A stretch of 64,000 nucleotides of DNA from Comamonas aquatica NBRC 14918 (GTDB taxonomy: Bacteria > Pseudomonadota > Gammaproteobacteria > Burkholderiales > Burkholderiaceae_C), in the NCBI RefSeq assembly GCF_000739875.1, contig NZ_BBJR01000021.1:124001-188000 (forward strand), written 5' to 3'. Of the stretch, positions 45,091-55,721 are shown piece after piece. Made by a program: the position numbers and the translations under genes. The notes under the pieces were generated by a model. The model worked only from the letters and a program-made list of their open reading frames with translations, was not told the origin of the DNA and did not search any database. Numbering within the stretch: position 1 is the first letter of the stretch; every line of letters starts with the position of its first letter.

Positions 45091-45129
45091 CCCACACCTG
45101 CACCGCGCGGACGGTCAGTCCGCGTTTTT

Positions 45130-45180
45130 CATAGCTGTCCGCGCAGGTCAGGCGGCCGCTTCCAGCCTTTTTGGCTTGGC
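45130..45180 (+). repeat. Dispersed intergenic repeat, copy F
   Basis: CATAGCTGTCCGCGCAGGTC and a tail CAGCCTTTTTGGCTTGG that also ends copy A; it overlaps the 3' end of the GntR gene, which therefore encodes QNAKPKRLEAAA from repeat sequence. Confidence 0.65.
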
Positions 45181-45831
45181 ATTTTGCAGGGTGTGCAAGG
45201 TGATGTTCTTCACCTCGTCGCGGCTGACGCGGATGTGCTTTTGCAGCAGCACCTTGGCCTGCAGCCCGTCGTGCTGCAGCAGCGCGCGCAGGATGCGGCT
45301 GTGCTCGTCGTAGGTGACGTCGATGCGGTAGTTGCGCGTGAATTCCAGGCGCCGCACGATGCGGATGCGGTCCGTGATGTCGCGGTGGATGCGCGCCATC
45401 TCCAGGTTGCCGCTGGCCTCCATCAGGTCGATGTGGAAGCGCTCATCGATGTGCGACACCGCGTGCTGGTCCGTCAGGCGCTCCTGCAGCGGCACGCACC
45501 ACAGCGCGCACAGCGCGGCCAGGCGCTGCTCCAGGTCTGGGGCCACCACCAGCAGGTCCACGGCCGCGCACTCCAGCACGGCGCGCACGTCGTACAGCTG
45601 CTCGAACACCGCGAAATCGATGCTGTTGACCACCCAGCCCATCTTGGGCATGACCGAGATATAGCCTTCGCGCTGCAGGCGCACCAGGGCCTCGCGCACG
45701 GGGGTGCGGCTTATGCCCAGCTGGGCACCGATTTCGCTTTCGCTGAAGCGGTCTCCGGGCACGTACTGAAAATTGTCGAAAGCCTGTCGCAGCTTGTCGT
45801 AGGCCATGTTGGCAAGGCTGGTGGGCGCCAC
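45148..45831 (-). CDS. GntR-family (FCD-type) transcriptional regulator
   Basis: A 227-residue regulator: N-terminal winged helix (YVPGDRFSESEIGAQLGISR, TPVREALVRLQREGYI) and a C-terminal all-helical FCD ligand domain with metal-binding residues (DERFHIDLMEASGN, His...His pattern). A GTG start at 45831 follows GCAGGAG at good distance. It lies between the transporter operon and the allophanate hydrolase gene; palindromes of the right type lie upstream of both, so it is the likely repressor of both, relieved by a pathway metabolite. Confidence 0.92.
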   Translation of the reverse strand: MAPTSLANMAYDKLRQAFDNFQYVPGDRFSESEIGAQLGISRTPVREALVRLQREGYISVMPKMGWVVNSIDFAVFEQLYDVRAVLECAAVDLLVVAPDLEQRLAALCALWCVPLQERLTDQHAVSHIDERFHIDLMEASGNLEMARIHRDITDRIRIVRRLEFTRNYRIDVTYDEHSRILRALLQHDGLQAKVLLQKHIRVSRDEVKNITLHTLQNAKPKRLEAAA

Positions 45832-45915
45832 GGGCGTCTCCTGCGGAAATGGGGGGATGCGGTTGTATCGGGTGCAGGGCGTGCCTGATTCAGGTGCACG
45901 CCCTGCACCAGGGTG

Positions 45916-47703
45916 TTACGCCGCCATGCAATACGCGCGCCAGCCCCCGAAATGCGTGATGTCCTGGGCATTACCCAGGGCCACGCCTTCGCAGATGAAG
46001 CCCTTGACGTGGCGGCCATCCTGCAGCGTGACCGTGCCAATGCCCAGTGGTGCGGGCACACCGGCCACAAAGCGCCCCAGGTTGGCGACGGGCATGTCCC
46101 AGACCTCCACGGCGATCGCGGCCCCGTCCTCGGCCCGGGCCAGGCCGGGCTTGGCGGGCACCGTGCCGGCCAGCGCATACAGGCGGTAGTGGGGCGCCGT
46201 GTGCGTGGCTTCACGGAAGCGTGCCCCGCAGGCCAGCAGTTCGTGGTTCAGCGGCATGCCGCGCAGGTGGGCGCCGACCACGGTCAGCGCAATTGTCTCG
46301 CCCTGCGTGGGCACGTGCCAGCGGGGCAGCGCGCCCAGGGTGCGCACGGGCAGGCCCGTGGCGCCGGCGGTGAGTGGGGTCTGGGCTTCCAGGGCCTGGG
46401 CCCAGCGCACCAGATCGGGCTCGCGCCAGGCCGGTGCAATCAGGGTGATGCCGAACGGCAGCCCGCTGGGCAGTTGCGCGGCCGGAATGGCGATGGCCGA
46501 CCAGCCCAGCAGATTCACGAAGTTGGTGTACGTGCCCAGCTCGGAATTGGCGGCCACGGGTTCGGCCTGCAGATCGGCCATGCTGGGGTGGCGCGGCGCC
46601 GTGGGCACGCACAGCACGTCGCAGTCCTGCCAGATCTTTTCCGCCTCGCGCTGCAGCGTCTGCAGCTGGTACTGCGCGGCAAAGGTGTCCACGGCATTGA
46701 AGCGCTGGTGCACGTCCAGCACCTGGCGGATCACGGGCAGCAAGGCCTCGGGCTGCTGCTCGTACAGGCGGCGCGCACCCACCACCCGCTCGGCCACCCA
46801 GGGGCCGTAGTACAGCAGCTGGGCCACCTCGAACAAGGTGTCGAAGGCCAGTGTCTGCACGCTGGCCACCTGGGGCTGCAGCCGCTGCGCAAACTGGGTG
46901 AAGGCGGCCTCGTAATCGGCGGCCAGTTGGCGCCCGCCCGGGATCGCCACCCGCAGCTGCGCCAGCGGTCGGTGCGCGGGGATGGCGGGCCGCGCCTGCG
47001 AGTAGGCATCCTGCGCGTCGGGCCCTTCCATGATGGACAGTGCCAGGGCGCTGTCGGCCACATTCAGGGCCAGCACGCCGATGCAATCCAGCGTGCGGCA
47101 GGCGGGCACCAAACCGGTGCCACTGACGGCACCGGGTGTGGGCTTGAGCCCCACGATCTGGTTGAAGCCCGCGGGCACGCGGCCCGAACCGGCCGTGTCC
47201 GTGGACAGGGCAAACGGCACCAGCCCGCGCGCCACCACCGAGGCCGAGCCCGAGCTGGAGCCGCCCGAGACCAGCGCGGGATCAAAGGTGTTGGGCACGG
47301 CCCCATAGGGCGAGCGTACGCCCACCAGGCCGGTGGCGAACTGGTCCAGATTGGTCTTGCCCAGCACGATGGCGCCGGCCTGCCTCAGCCGCTGCACGGC
47401 CACGGCATCCTGCGCCGCCACATAGGCAAACGCCGGGCAGGCGGCGGTGGTGGTGAAGCCGGCCACATCGATGTTGTCCTTGGCGGCAAACGGGATGCCG
47501 TACAGCGGCAACTGGTCGCGGCCCACGGCATGTTCCAGGGCCTGCAGTTGCTGCAGCTGCGCCTGCAGCTGTGCCTCCGTGGCAATGCTGATCCACGCCG
47601 TGTCATCGGCCTGCAAGGCCTGGCGCTGCTGCTCCAGCAGCGCAGCCGGCGCTGCGCCACCGTGGTAGGCGTGCTTCCAATCGTCGAATGTGCCAATCAG
47701 CAT
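45916..47703 (-). CDS. atzF: Allophanate hydrolase (AtzF-like)
   Basis: A 595-residue amidase-signature enzyme that hydrolyses allophanate to ammonia and CO2. The Ser-cisSer-Lys machinery is visible: Lys in FAAKDNIDVAG, the GSS core in VSGGSSSGSASVVARG, and LSTDTAGSGRVPAGFNQI. A C-terminal AtzF-specific domain (MPLNHELLACGARFREATHT, then ICEGVALGNAQDITHFGGW) of about 130 residues separates it from generic amidases. No urea carboxylase or cyanuric-acid/biuret hydrolase gene is adjacent, so the source of allophanate is unclear. The start at ATG 47703 is directly downstream of a GntR-type palindrome. The ribosome site is weak. Confidence 0.9.
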   Translation of the reverse strand: MLIGTFDDWKHAYHGGAAPAALLEQQRQALQADDTAWISIATEAQLQAQLQQLQALEHAVGRDQLPLYGIPFAAKDNIDVAGFTTTAACPAFAYVAAQDAVAVQRLRQAGAIVLGKTNLDQFATGLVGVRSPYGAVPNTFDPALVSGGSSSGSASVVARGLVPFALSTDTAGSGRVPAGFNQIVGLKPTPGAVSGTGLVPACRTLDCIGVLALNVADSALALSIMEGPDAQDAYSQARPAIPAHRPLAQLRVAIPGGRQLAADYEAAFTQFAQRLQPQVASVQTLAFDTLFEVAQLLYYGPWVAERVVGARRLYEQQPEALLPVIRQVLDVHQRFNAVDTFAAQYQLQTLQREAEKIWQDCDVLCVPTAPRHPSMADLQAEPVAANSELGTYTNFVNLLGWSAIAIPAAQLPSGLPFGITLIAPAWREPDLVRWAQALEAQTPLTAGATGLPVRTLGALPRWHVPTQGETIALTVVGAHLRGMPLNHELLACGARFREATHTAPHYRLYALAGTVPAKPGLARAEDGAAIAVEVWDMPVANLGRFVAGVPAPLGIGTVTLQDGRHVKGFICEGVALGNAQDITHFGGWRAYCMAA

Positions 47704-47715
47704 GATGAATACCCA

Positions 47716-47727
47716 GATGTATACAAG
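47716..47727. promoter_or_regulatory. GntR-type palindrome upstream of the allophanate hydrolase
   Basis: GATGTATACAAG, with the core TGTATACA, lies 13 bp before the start codon and resembles the site at 41535-41546 (CTTGTGTACAAG). Confidence 0.6.
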
Positions 47728-47775
47728 ATGCGGAGTTAAAGCAGATTGCGTGCCAATTGCAGCGGCTGCGTGGCG

Positions 47776-47826
47776 CGTTGGCTTCGATGAAGTTGCGGCG
47801 AGTGCGACGGCGTCGCCCACCAGCCC
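47776..47826 (-). pseudogene. Fragment resembling the 3' end of gyrB
   Basis: Over about 50 bp this sequence parallels the gyrB 3' coding end at 51780-51831 in the same orientation: the run CTTCGATGAAGTTGCGGCG is identical, and after a one-base gap the CGTCGCCCA and CAGC blocks recur. About 41 of 48 positions match. It marks the left side of the low-GC accessory segment that ends at the intact gyrB, so it may be an attachment-site copy or a scar of rearrangement. Confidence 0.65.
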
Positions 47827-47845
47827 TGGAGCAGCGGCAGGCCAA

Positions 47846-47868
47846 GAAAAAAGGCTTGAAGCCTTTTG
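47846..47868 (-). terminator. Probable terminator near the gyrB-like fragment
   Basis: AAAAGGC and GCCTTTT pair around TTGAA, with an A-run on the left giving a U-tract for leftward transcripts. Confidence 0.7.
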
Positions 47869-48083
47869 GGCTCCAAGCCTTGTACTACTTGCGCAGACAG
47901 CTCTGATTTTGGAGATGTAGGCGTGCGAAATAAATGAGATTTCTGAGCCTTTGAAATCAACAGCTTGCAGCTTCTTTGTGCCCATAACGTGGGACAAATT
48001 GCATGTAAAAGCTGGGACAAAATTCCACGACTGAAGAAGGTCCGCGAAAACTTCCTTAGTTAGGCTAGCAACCCCATTGAAGT
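47869..48083. other. Low-GC spacer, no gene recognised
   Basis: No coding sequence with similarity, no RNA gene and no clear repeat; several weak open frames cross it. Confidence 0.4.
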
Positions 48084-48866
48084 CTAGGTACAACAAACGT
48101 AACGCCTCAGATAAGAGACGTTAGTCCGTGGGGGAGTTGGTTCTTGGCTGAAATTATGCGGCAAACAGTCTTGCTTGCCTATACCGTTGGCTTTTACTGG
48201 AGATAGAGCCAAATAGGCACAAAAAAACCTGCCGAGGCAGGTTGAGATTGGGGGGGCAGGTATCAGCGGACTCGCCGTTGTAAAGCATCGCGTAGCTGGC
48301 TGTACTCCGCTTCTCGAAAGCCAACGTATTCTTGGCATAAGACAAGGAAGGAGCGGTCTTGTGGATTCCACATCTTGAAGCCGTTGCCTGCCCTTGGTGA
48401 CGTATAGCACCTCGCGCATCAGCCGCAGCGGCCGCTCGCGCTTCAAGAAGTCGATGGATGTGATGAGCCGCGGGTAGTGGCTCCATGGGTTCACGTGCAG
48501 GCCGCGGCTGCGCCGAAGCTGCTTCATGGCCTCGCTGTCGACGATGCGGAAGTCCAGGCCGAACTTGTCGCGCATCTGCTCGCGCCACTGAATCTGCAGG
48601 CCCGACGGACACACGATGAGCACCGACCGGATACGGTGGCGCAGCATCAGTTCTTGGACCACCAATCCGCTCTCGATGGTCTTGCCCAAACCGACGTCGT
48701 CGGCGATGAGCAGGTTGACCCGAGGCATCTGGATGGCACGGGCCAGCGGGTCGAGCTGGTAGTCCTCGATTTCTATGCCTGCACGGAAGGGGGCCTGTAG
48801 GGTGCTGGTGTCGGTCTGCGACACGGCTCCCCATCGCACTGCATTCAGGAACGCATCAAGTTGCAT
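48084..48866 (-). pseudogene. N-terminal remnant of a DISARM-type SNF2-like helicase (DrmD-like)
   Basis: The first 154 residues (48405-48866) read as the start of a large SNF2 helicase: VRWGAVSQTDTSTLQAPFRA, GIEIEDYQLDPLARAIQMPR, the Walker A LIADDVGLGKTIESGLVVQE, then LIVCPSGLQIQWREQMRDKF and HVNPWSHYPRLITSIDFLKR. This matches what I know of DrmD, the SNF2-like helicase of class 1 DISARM anti-phage systems, rather than RapA/HepA. After LMREVL the similarity ends abruptly and the frame continues in unrelated sequence to 48084. The rest of the helicase (more than 800 residues) and drmA/B/C and the methyltransferase are absent, so this is a dead relic. Confidence 0.72.
48221..48243 (-). terminator. 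Terminator-like hairpin downstream of the helicase remnant
   Basis: AACCTGCC and GGCAGGTT (48226-48233, 48236-48243) around GA, with seven A residues at the left giving a U-tract for leftward transcripts. Confidence 0.8.
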
Positions 48867-49842
48867 ATCAGAAGCCGTAAGGCTTGCCTATATCTCTACT
48901 ACCGTTAACTGAACCGCTTTACGTTGAAGTACATGTGCGACTTTCAAACTAGATAGAAAGCAGTGACGACTAGCAAAGATGATATCTGGTTGATTTTTGC
49001 GAGTTGACTGTGGTCAGCACCGTTCCCCAAAAAATGCCTACTGAGTAGGTCCCAGAGAAAACAAAAAAGCCGCTTTAAGCGGCTTTTTTTTCAGTGTGAC
49101 AAGGATTGATAGGAACTGACTATTCGATTCCTGTACTCATAAAAATCCCAGCTTTTACTTACCAAAATCCCACTTATTACGTACACCTACATGTAGAGAG
49201 CACCATAAGGTGCGAAACAAGCATCATTAAAATCAAAGGGTTACGCAAACTTTTCTTCGGCGGTGCGAAAGATTGTCTTTAAGCATTGCGAAAAAAACCA
49301 AGCGAATTCTTAAGTGCTTGATTTAAAAAATAAAAAAAACAGATGCCACCCACAAAGAGTGGGCGCTGACCTGATTCCGCTTTTTGGACTTGAATAGAGC
49401 ACTTTCGTGTTGAAGTCTGCCCTAAAGTCCTTTTTTAGTCACATTATTTTTTGTTAACCCCCCGGAAGGGGCGTTGAGCGGAAGTTTTAGCGCAGGACTT
49501 CTAGAGTGCTGAATCCCGCAATTCGTGGACAACATGTTTTGTCTAGCTGGACAGAATTCTGAAATTGCATGTGAAATTGGACGGCTGCTAGCGGCCAAGT
49601 GCACCCCCTTGACCGATTTGTCCCCATGCTGACTGCAGTCGTTCCGCTACGAAATACCAGTGATTGCTGATGCTCACAAAGCAGACATTGCACAGAGGCA
49701 ATCTCGGAGTTGAGGTGCTAAGCAGAAGCAAACGACCCAAAGCAGTCTATCTACGAAATGCTAGTCAATTCAGTTGTAGTTTCGTAATTGAGCTTTGCAG
49801 GGCAATCAATACAATCGACTTCATTACAAGCATGGAGTCCAG
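48867..49842. other. 976-bp low-GC region without a recognisable gene
   Basis: Apart from one bidirectional hairpin (49063-49091) I see only short frames with no family resemblance. The base composition is well below that of the chromosome. The stretch 49560-49640 with GGACGGCTGCTAGCGGCCAA is reminiscent of insertion-sequence flanks, but I cannot name one. Confidence 0.5.
49063..49091. terminator. Bidirectional terminator hairpin in the accessory patch
   Basis: AAAAAAGCCGCTT and AAGCGGCTTTTTTTT pair around a single T, with homopolymer runs on both sides. Confidence 0.9.
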
Positions 49843-50145
49843 ATGAAGCTCTTAGCAATTGCCTGTTTAATGTTTAGCTCTGTCGCCTTTGCCCAGTCTG
49901 AAGTAGCTCGAAGCGTTGGTCGAGTAGCTGGGCAGTTTGGTGTGGGTGTTACAGACACTATTCGTGACTCTCAACCACAGTGGGAAACAATACGTGCGAA
50001 GTCGAAAGATGAATGCTTGAAAGAGTCGGGCGGGGTGCTTGATAACGCCTTTGTCCGATGCCGCAATGGCCGTCAGGAATACGTGCAGTACAACAGCAAG
50101 AACGAACGCATGGTTCTAAGAGAGCGCCCGATACCTGTAAATTGA
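49843..50145 (+). CDS. Small secreted protein of unknown function
   Basis: A 100-residue protein with a clear signal peptide (MKLLAIACLMFSSVAFAQ) and a mature part of about 82 residues containing two cysteines (DECLKES, FVRCRNG) that could form a disulfide. ATGGAGTCC lies upstream of ATG 49843 as a ribosome site. Codon use is low-GC like the rest of the accessory patch. I do not recognise the family. Confidence 0.65.
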   Translation: MKLLAIACLMFSSVAFAQSEVARSVGRVAGQFGVGVTDTIRDSQPQWETIRAKSKDECLKESGGVLDNAFVRCRNGRQEYVQYNSKNERMVLRERPIPVN

Positions 50146-50269
50146 CCTGAATCGACCAGTGTTTCCAGAAGCAGTCTGAGAATGTTGGCCCGCTCAGCCC
50201 ATCGGGCCTGCATGCTCATCTAACTGGTGCAGGAATTCGAGGGGACTTCAAGCGTGGTATCCCCGTCAC

Positions 50270-50485
50270 TGTGACAGGGCTGTGGTTAGCGTATGCAGTG
50301 GTCCTGAGGAGATTCGTCGCTCGGTGCGAACTTTCATTAAGTACGGTGTTGACCATCTGAAAATCAACTTGTCTGGTGAGTACATCGCTGGTATTCCCGC
50401 TGAGATGTCGCCATTCGCTGAAGATGAAATTGCCATGCTGGCTCAGGAGGCCAAGCGGTACGGTGTTGATTTCCATGCAATCTGA
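50270..50485 (+). pseudogene. Internal fragment of an amidohydrolase (imidazolonepropionase-like)
   Basis: The frame reads VVSVCSGPEEIRRSVRTFIK, YGVDHLKINLSGEYIAGIPA and EMSPFAEDEIAMLAQEAKRYG, which is the middle of a metal-dependent amidohydrolase (prolidase/imidazolonepropionase-like group, where the next residues would be a VAAHA metal-binding strand). It has no start, no N-terminal metal motif and ends where the IS21-family element begins (about 50486), so it is a fragment left after insertion and deletion. Confidence 0.65.
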
Positions 50486-50536
50486 ACCCACCAATTCCAT
50501 CTCGATCTGACCCACCCTGTTGCGTGAACTTGAAGC

Positions 50537-51334
50537 TCACGTTGTGGATAAGTTCTTGGTGTTCCTTTCCTTTTTAGATTGGGGTTGCTGGGCAGAACTG
50601 TTCTTGAATCGGTAGCTGTCGTTGCCGGTTTCAAGAATATGGCAGTGATGGGTGAGTCGGTCCAGCAGTGCCGTGGTCATCTTTGCGTCCCCGAACACGC
50701 TGGCCCATTCACTGAAGCTCAGGTTGGTGGTGATCACGACGCTGGTGCGTTCGTAGAGTTTGGACAGCAGATGGAACAGAAGTGCCCCGCCAGAGGCACT
50801 GAATGGCAGGTAACCCAGCTCATCCAGAATCACCAGGTCGGCATACGCCAGCCGGTGAGCGAGCTGTCCCGCCTTGCCCTGAGCCTTCTCTTCCTCCAAT
50901 GCGTTGACCAACTCCACCGTTGAGAAGAACCGCACCCTGCGGTGGTGATGTTCAATCGCTTGCACGCCCAGGGCTGTGGCAATGTGGGTCTTACCCGTTC
51001 CCGGTCCGCCCACGAGAACCACGTTGTTGGCATCTTCTAGGAACTCACAGCGGTGCAACTGCCGAACCAAGGCTTCATTGACCTCGCTGTGGCTGAAGTT
51101 GAAGCCCGTCAGGTCTCGATAGGCTGGGAACCTTGCCACCTTGAGCTGATAGGCCACCGAGCGTACCTCCCGTTCGGCAGTCTCGGCCTTGAGCAACTGC
51201 GACAGGATGGGCTGCGCAGCGTCAAACGCTGGGGCCCCTTGTTCAGCCAGTTCATTGACCGCCTGAGCCATCCCATGCATCTTGAGCTCTCGCAACATGA
51301 TGACGATGGCCGCAATAGCTGGGTCATGTCGCAT
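50537..51334 (-). mobile_element. istB: IS21-family helper ATPase IstB
   Basis: A complete 265-residue Ist[21 protein letters not shown] holds Walker [21 protein letters not shown] holds Walker B and the sensor region, and the [17 protein letters not shown] tail is typical of IS21-type IstB. It is the AAA+ partner of the IstA transposase. Only a stub of istA remains upstream, so the element cannot move alone but IstB could serve other copies. The frame ends before AT-rich DNA and the amidohydrolase fragment. Confidence 0.93.
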
Positions 51335-51493
51335 GGCGCACCTCCCTCAACTGGTCATAGCGCAGCACATTGGCCATGGGTTCCACCACCAGGCGCAAGG
51401 CTTGGGGGGAAGTGACCGGAGCCGGAGCGGGTCTGCCATCGACCAATCTATGCAGAACGTTCAGGATGTGTGTCTTGCTGGGAGCACCCGTAA
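51324..51493 (-). pseudogene. C-terminal stub of the IS21-family transposase istA
   Basis: On the minus strand the frame SKTHILNVLHRLVDG ... [20 protein letters not shown] ends in TGA at 51324 and overlaps the istB start by 11 bp, as in intact IS21 elements. Upstream the frame meets a stop (TAA) near 51494, so all but about 55 residues of istA are gone, together with the left end of the element. Confidence 0.85.
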
Positions 51494-51648
51494 TTTAGGG
51501 GTGTATGGCAGTTGGAAGCATGACTCGGGCCTGTATGCAGATGCTGCAAGTTTGGGGAATGGCAGGTATGAGGTGTGGAGCTGACGCTGGGTGGAGGGGA
51601 TTGAAAGTCGCGAGTCGCTGCATAGCAGCCATAGACTTCATTTCGAGT

Positions 51649-51684
51649 AAAAAAATAGCCCGGATTGCTCCGGGCTATTTTTTT
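51649..51684. terminator. Strong terminator downstream of gyrB
   Basis: AAAAAAATAGCCCGGA and TCCGGGCTATTTTTTT pair around a short loop; the A-run serves leftward gyrB transcripts. Confidence 0.95.
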
Positions 51685-51751
51685 CATCAACTTTGTCAAA
51701 AGTTTTTCACCAACTTGGCAAAGTTTTCAACAATGGTGGCATTCGACAAGA

Positions 51752-54343
<2,592 letters not shown>

Positions 54344-54359
54344 TTACTGCTGCAATAAC

Positions 54360-54445
54360 AGGAGCTGTTTGCGCTTGTATTGCCTGGAAATTACCAATAA
54401 ATCATTTGAAAAAGAAGCGCTGGCATACGCCAGCTGCTCCTTTTT
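54360..54445 (+). repeat. Dispersed intergenic repeat, copy G, in the dnaN-gyrB gap
   Basis: GGAGCTGTTTGCGCTTGT at the head; an inverse-type AAGAAGCGCTGGCATACGCC and CAGCTGCTCCTTTTTT at the tail, so the element can fold into a long imperfect hairpin. On the minus strand it lies between the dnaN stop and the gyrB... promoter side and could modulate read-through. Confidence 0.6.
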
Positions 54446-54482
54446 TGGGATGGACAGGCTAACACGCCGGTCCACGGGCGCA

Positions 54483-55604
54483 TCAGATGCGCATGGGCAT
54501 GACGACGTACTTGAAGTTGTCGTTGCCGGGGATGCTGACCAGGGCCGAGCTGTTGCTGTCGGCCAGCTCGATCTTGACCATGTCCTGCGACATGTTGGCC
54601 AGCACGTCCAGCAGGTAGGTCACGTTGAAGCCGATGTCGATGGTGTCGCCGCCGTAGTCGATGTCCAGCTCGTCCACCGCCTCTTCCTGGTCGGCGTTGT
54701 TGGACGCCACGCGCAGCGTGCCGGGTTCGATGGTCAGGCGCACGCCCTTGAACTTGTCACTGGTCATGATGGCCGTGCGCTGCAGCGAGGCCAGCAGCGG
54801 GGCGCGGCCCAGGGTCACGCTGTTGTGGTGGTTGCGCGGGATGACGCGGTTGTAGTCGGGGAACTTGCCCTCGACCAGCTTGGTCACGAACTCCATGCCG
54901 CCAAAGGTGAACTTGGCCTGGTTGTTGGCGAACTGCATCTCGATGCGGGGCGAGTTCTCGCCGCCCACGTCGGACAGCAGGCGCTGCAGCTCCAGCACGG
55001 TCTTCCGCGGCAGGATGACTTCCTGCTTTTCGCCCACGTCCACGTCCAGCTCGGCGCTGGCAAAGGCCAGGCGGTGGCCGTCGGTGGCCACCAGGCTCAG
55101 CGTGTTGCCTTCGGCGACGAACAGGATACCGTTCAGGTAGTAGCGGATGTCCTGCACCGCCATGGCGAACGACACCTGACCCATCAGGTCCTTGAGCACC
55201 TTCTGCGGCACGCTGAAGGCGGGGCCGAAGTTGGCGGCCTCCTGCACCAGCGGGAAGTCCTCGGCCGGCAGGGTCTGCAGCGTGAAGCGGCTCTTGCCGC
55301 CCTTGAGGATCATCTTGCTTTGCTGCGACTCCAGGCCCACGGTCTGGTCGCCGGGCATGGTCTTCAAGATATCGATCAGCTTGCGCGCACCGATGGTGGT
55401 GGAAAAGTCACCGGTGTCACCGCCGAGTTCGGCCGTGGTGCGGATCTGGATTTCCAGGTCGCTGGTGGTGAACTGCAGGGCGTTGCCGGTCTTCTTGATC
55501 AGCACGTTCGCCAGAATGGGCAGGGTGTGGCGGCGTTCAACGATGCCGGACACCGATTGCAGGACCGCGAGAACTTTGTCTTGTGTGGCTTTCAGGACGA
55601 TCAT
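54483..55604 (-). CDS. dnaN: DNA polymerase III beta subunit (sliding clamp)
   Basis: A 373-residue clamp made of three similar domains; the N-terminal [20 protein letters not shown] and the C-terminal sequence ending KYVVMPMRI are canonical, the latter supplying part of the hydrophobic binding pocket. It tethers the replicative polymerase to DNA. It is 117 bp downstream of dnaA and 148 bp upstream of gyrB, all leftward. AGAGG precedes ATG 55604. Confidence 0.98.
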   Translation of the reverse strand: MIVLKATQDKVLAVLQSVSGIVERRHTLPILANVLIKKTGNALQFTTSDLEIQIRTTAELGGDTGDFSTTIGARKLIDILKTMPGDQTVGLESQQSKMILKGGKSRFTLQTLPAEDFPLVQEAANFGPAFSVPQKVLKDLMGQVSFAMAVQDIRYYLNGILFVAEGNTLSLVATDGHRLAFASAELDVDVGEKQEVILPRKTVLELQRLLSDVGGENSPRIEMQFANNQAKFTFGGMEFVTKLVEGKFPDYNRVIPRNHHNSVTLGRAPLLASLQRTAIMTSDKFKGVRLTIEPGTLRVASNNADQEEAVDELDIDYGGDTIDIGFNVTYLLDVLANMSQDMVKIELADSNSSALVSIPGNDNFKYVVMPMRI

Positions 55605-55721
55605 GTCAACCTCTGTGTTTCAGGATGCGGGTCTCTTGTGGATGGGGCAGCCTCCCTCTCGCGGCCACCCAAACCCCCTCATTTTGCCCGGTAGGCCCGG
55701 GCTGGGCGAGGGAAAATTCCA

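Noticed and set aside
47704-48096. N-terminal extension of the allophanate hydrolase to 48096
   Set aside because: The frame stays open, but the extra residues come from the gyrB-like fragment and low-GC spacer and do not resemble AtzF; the start at 47703 fits the family.
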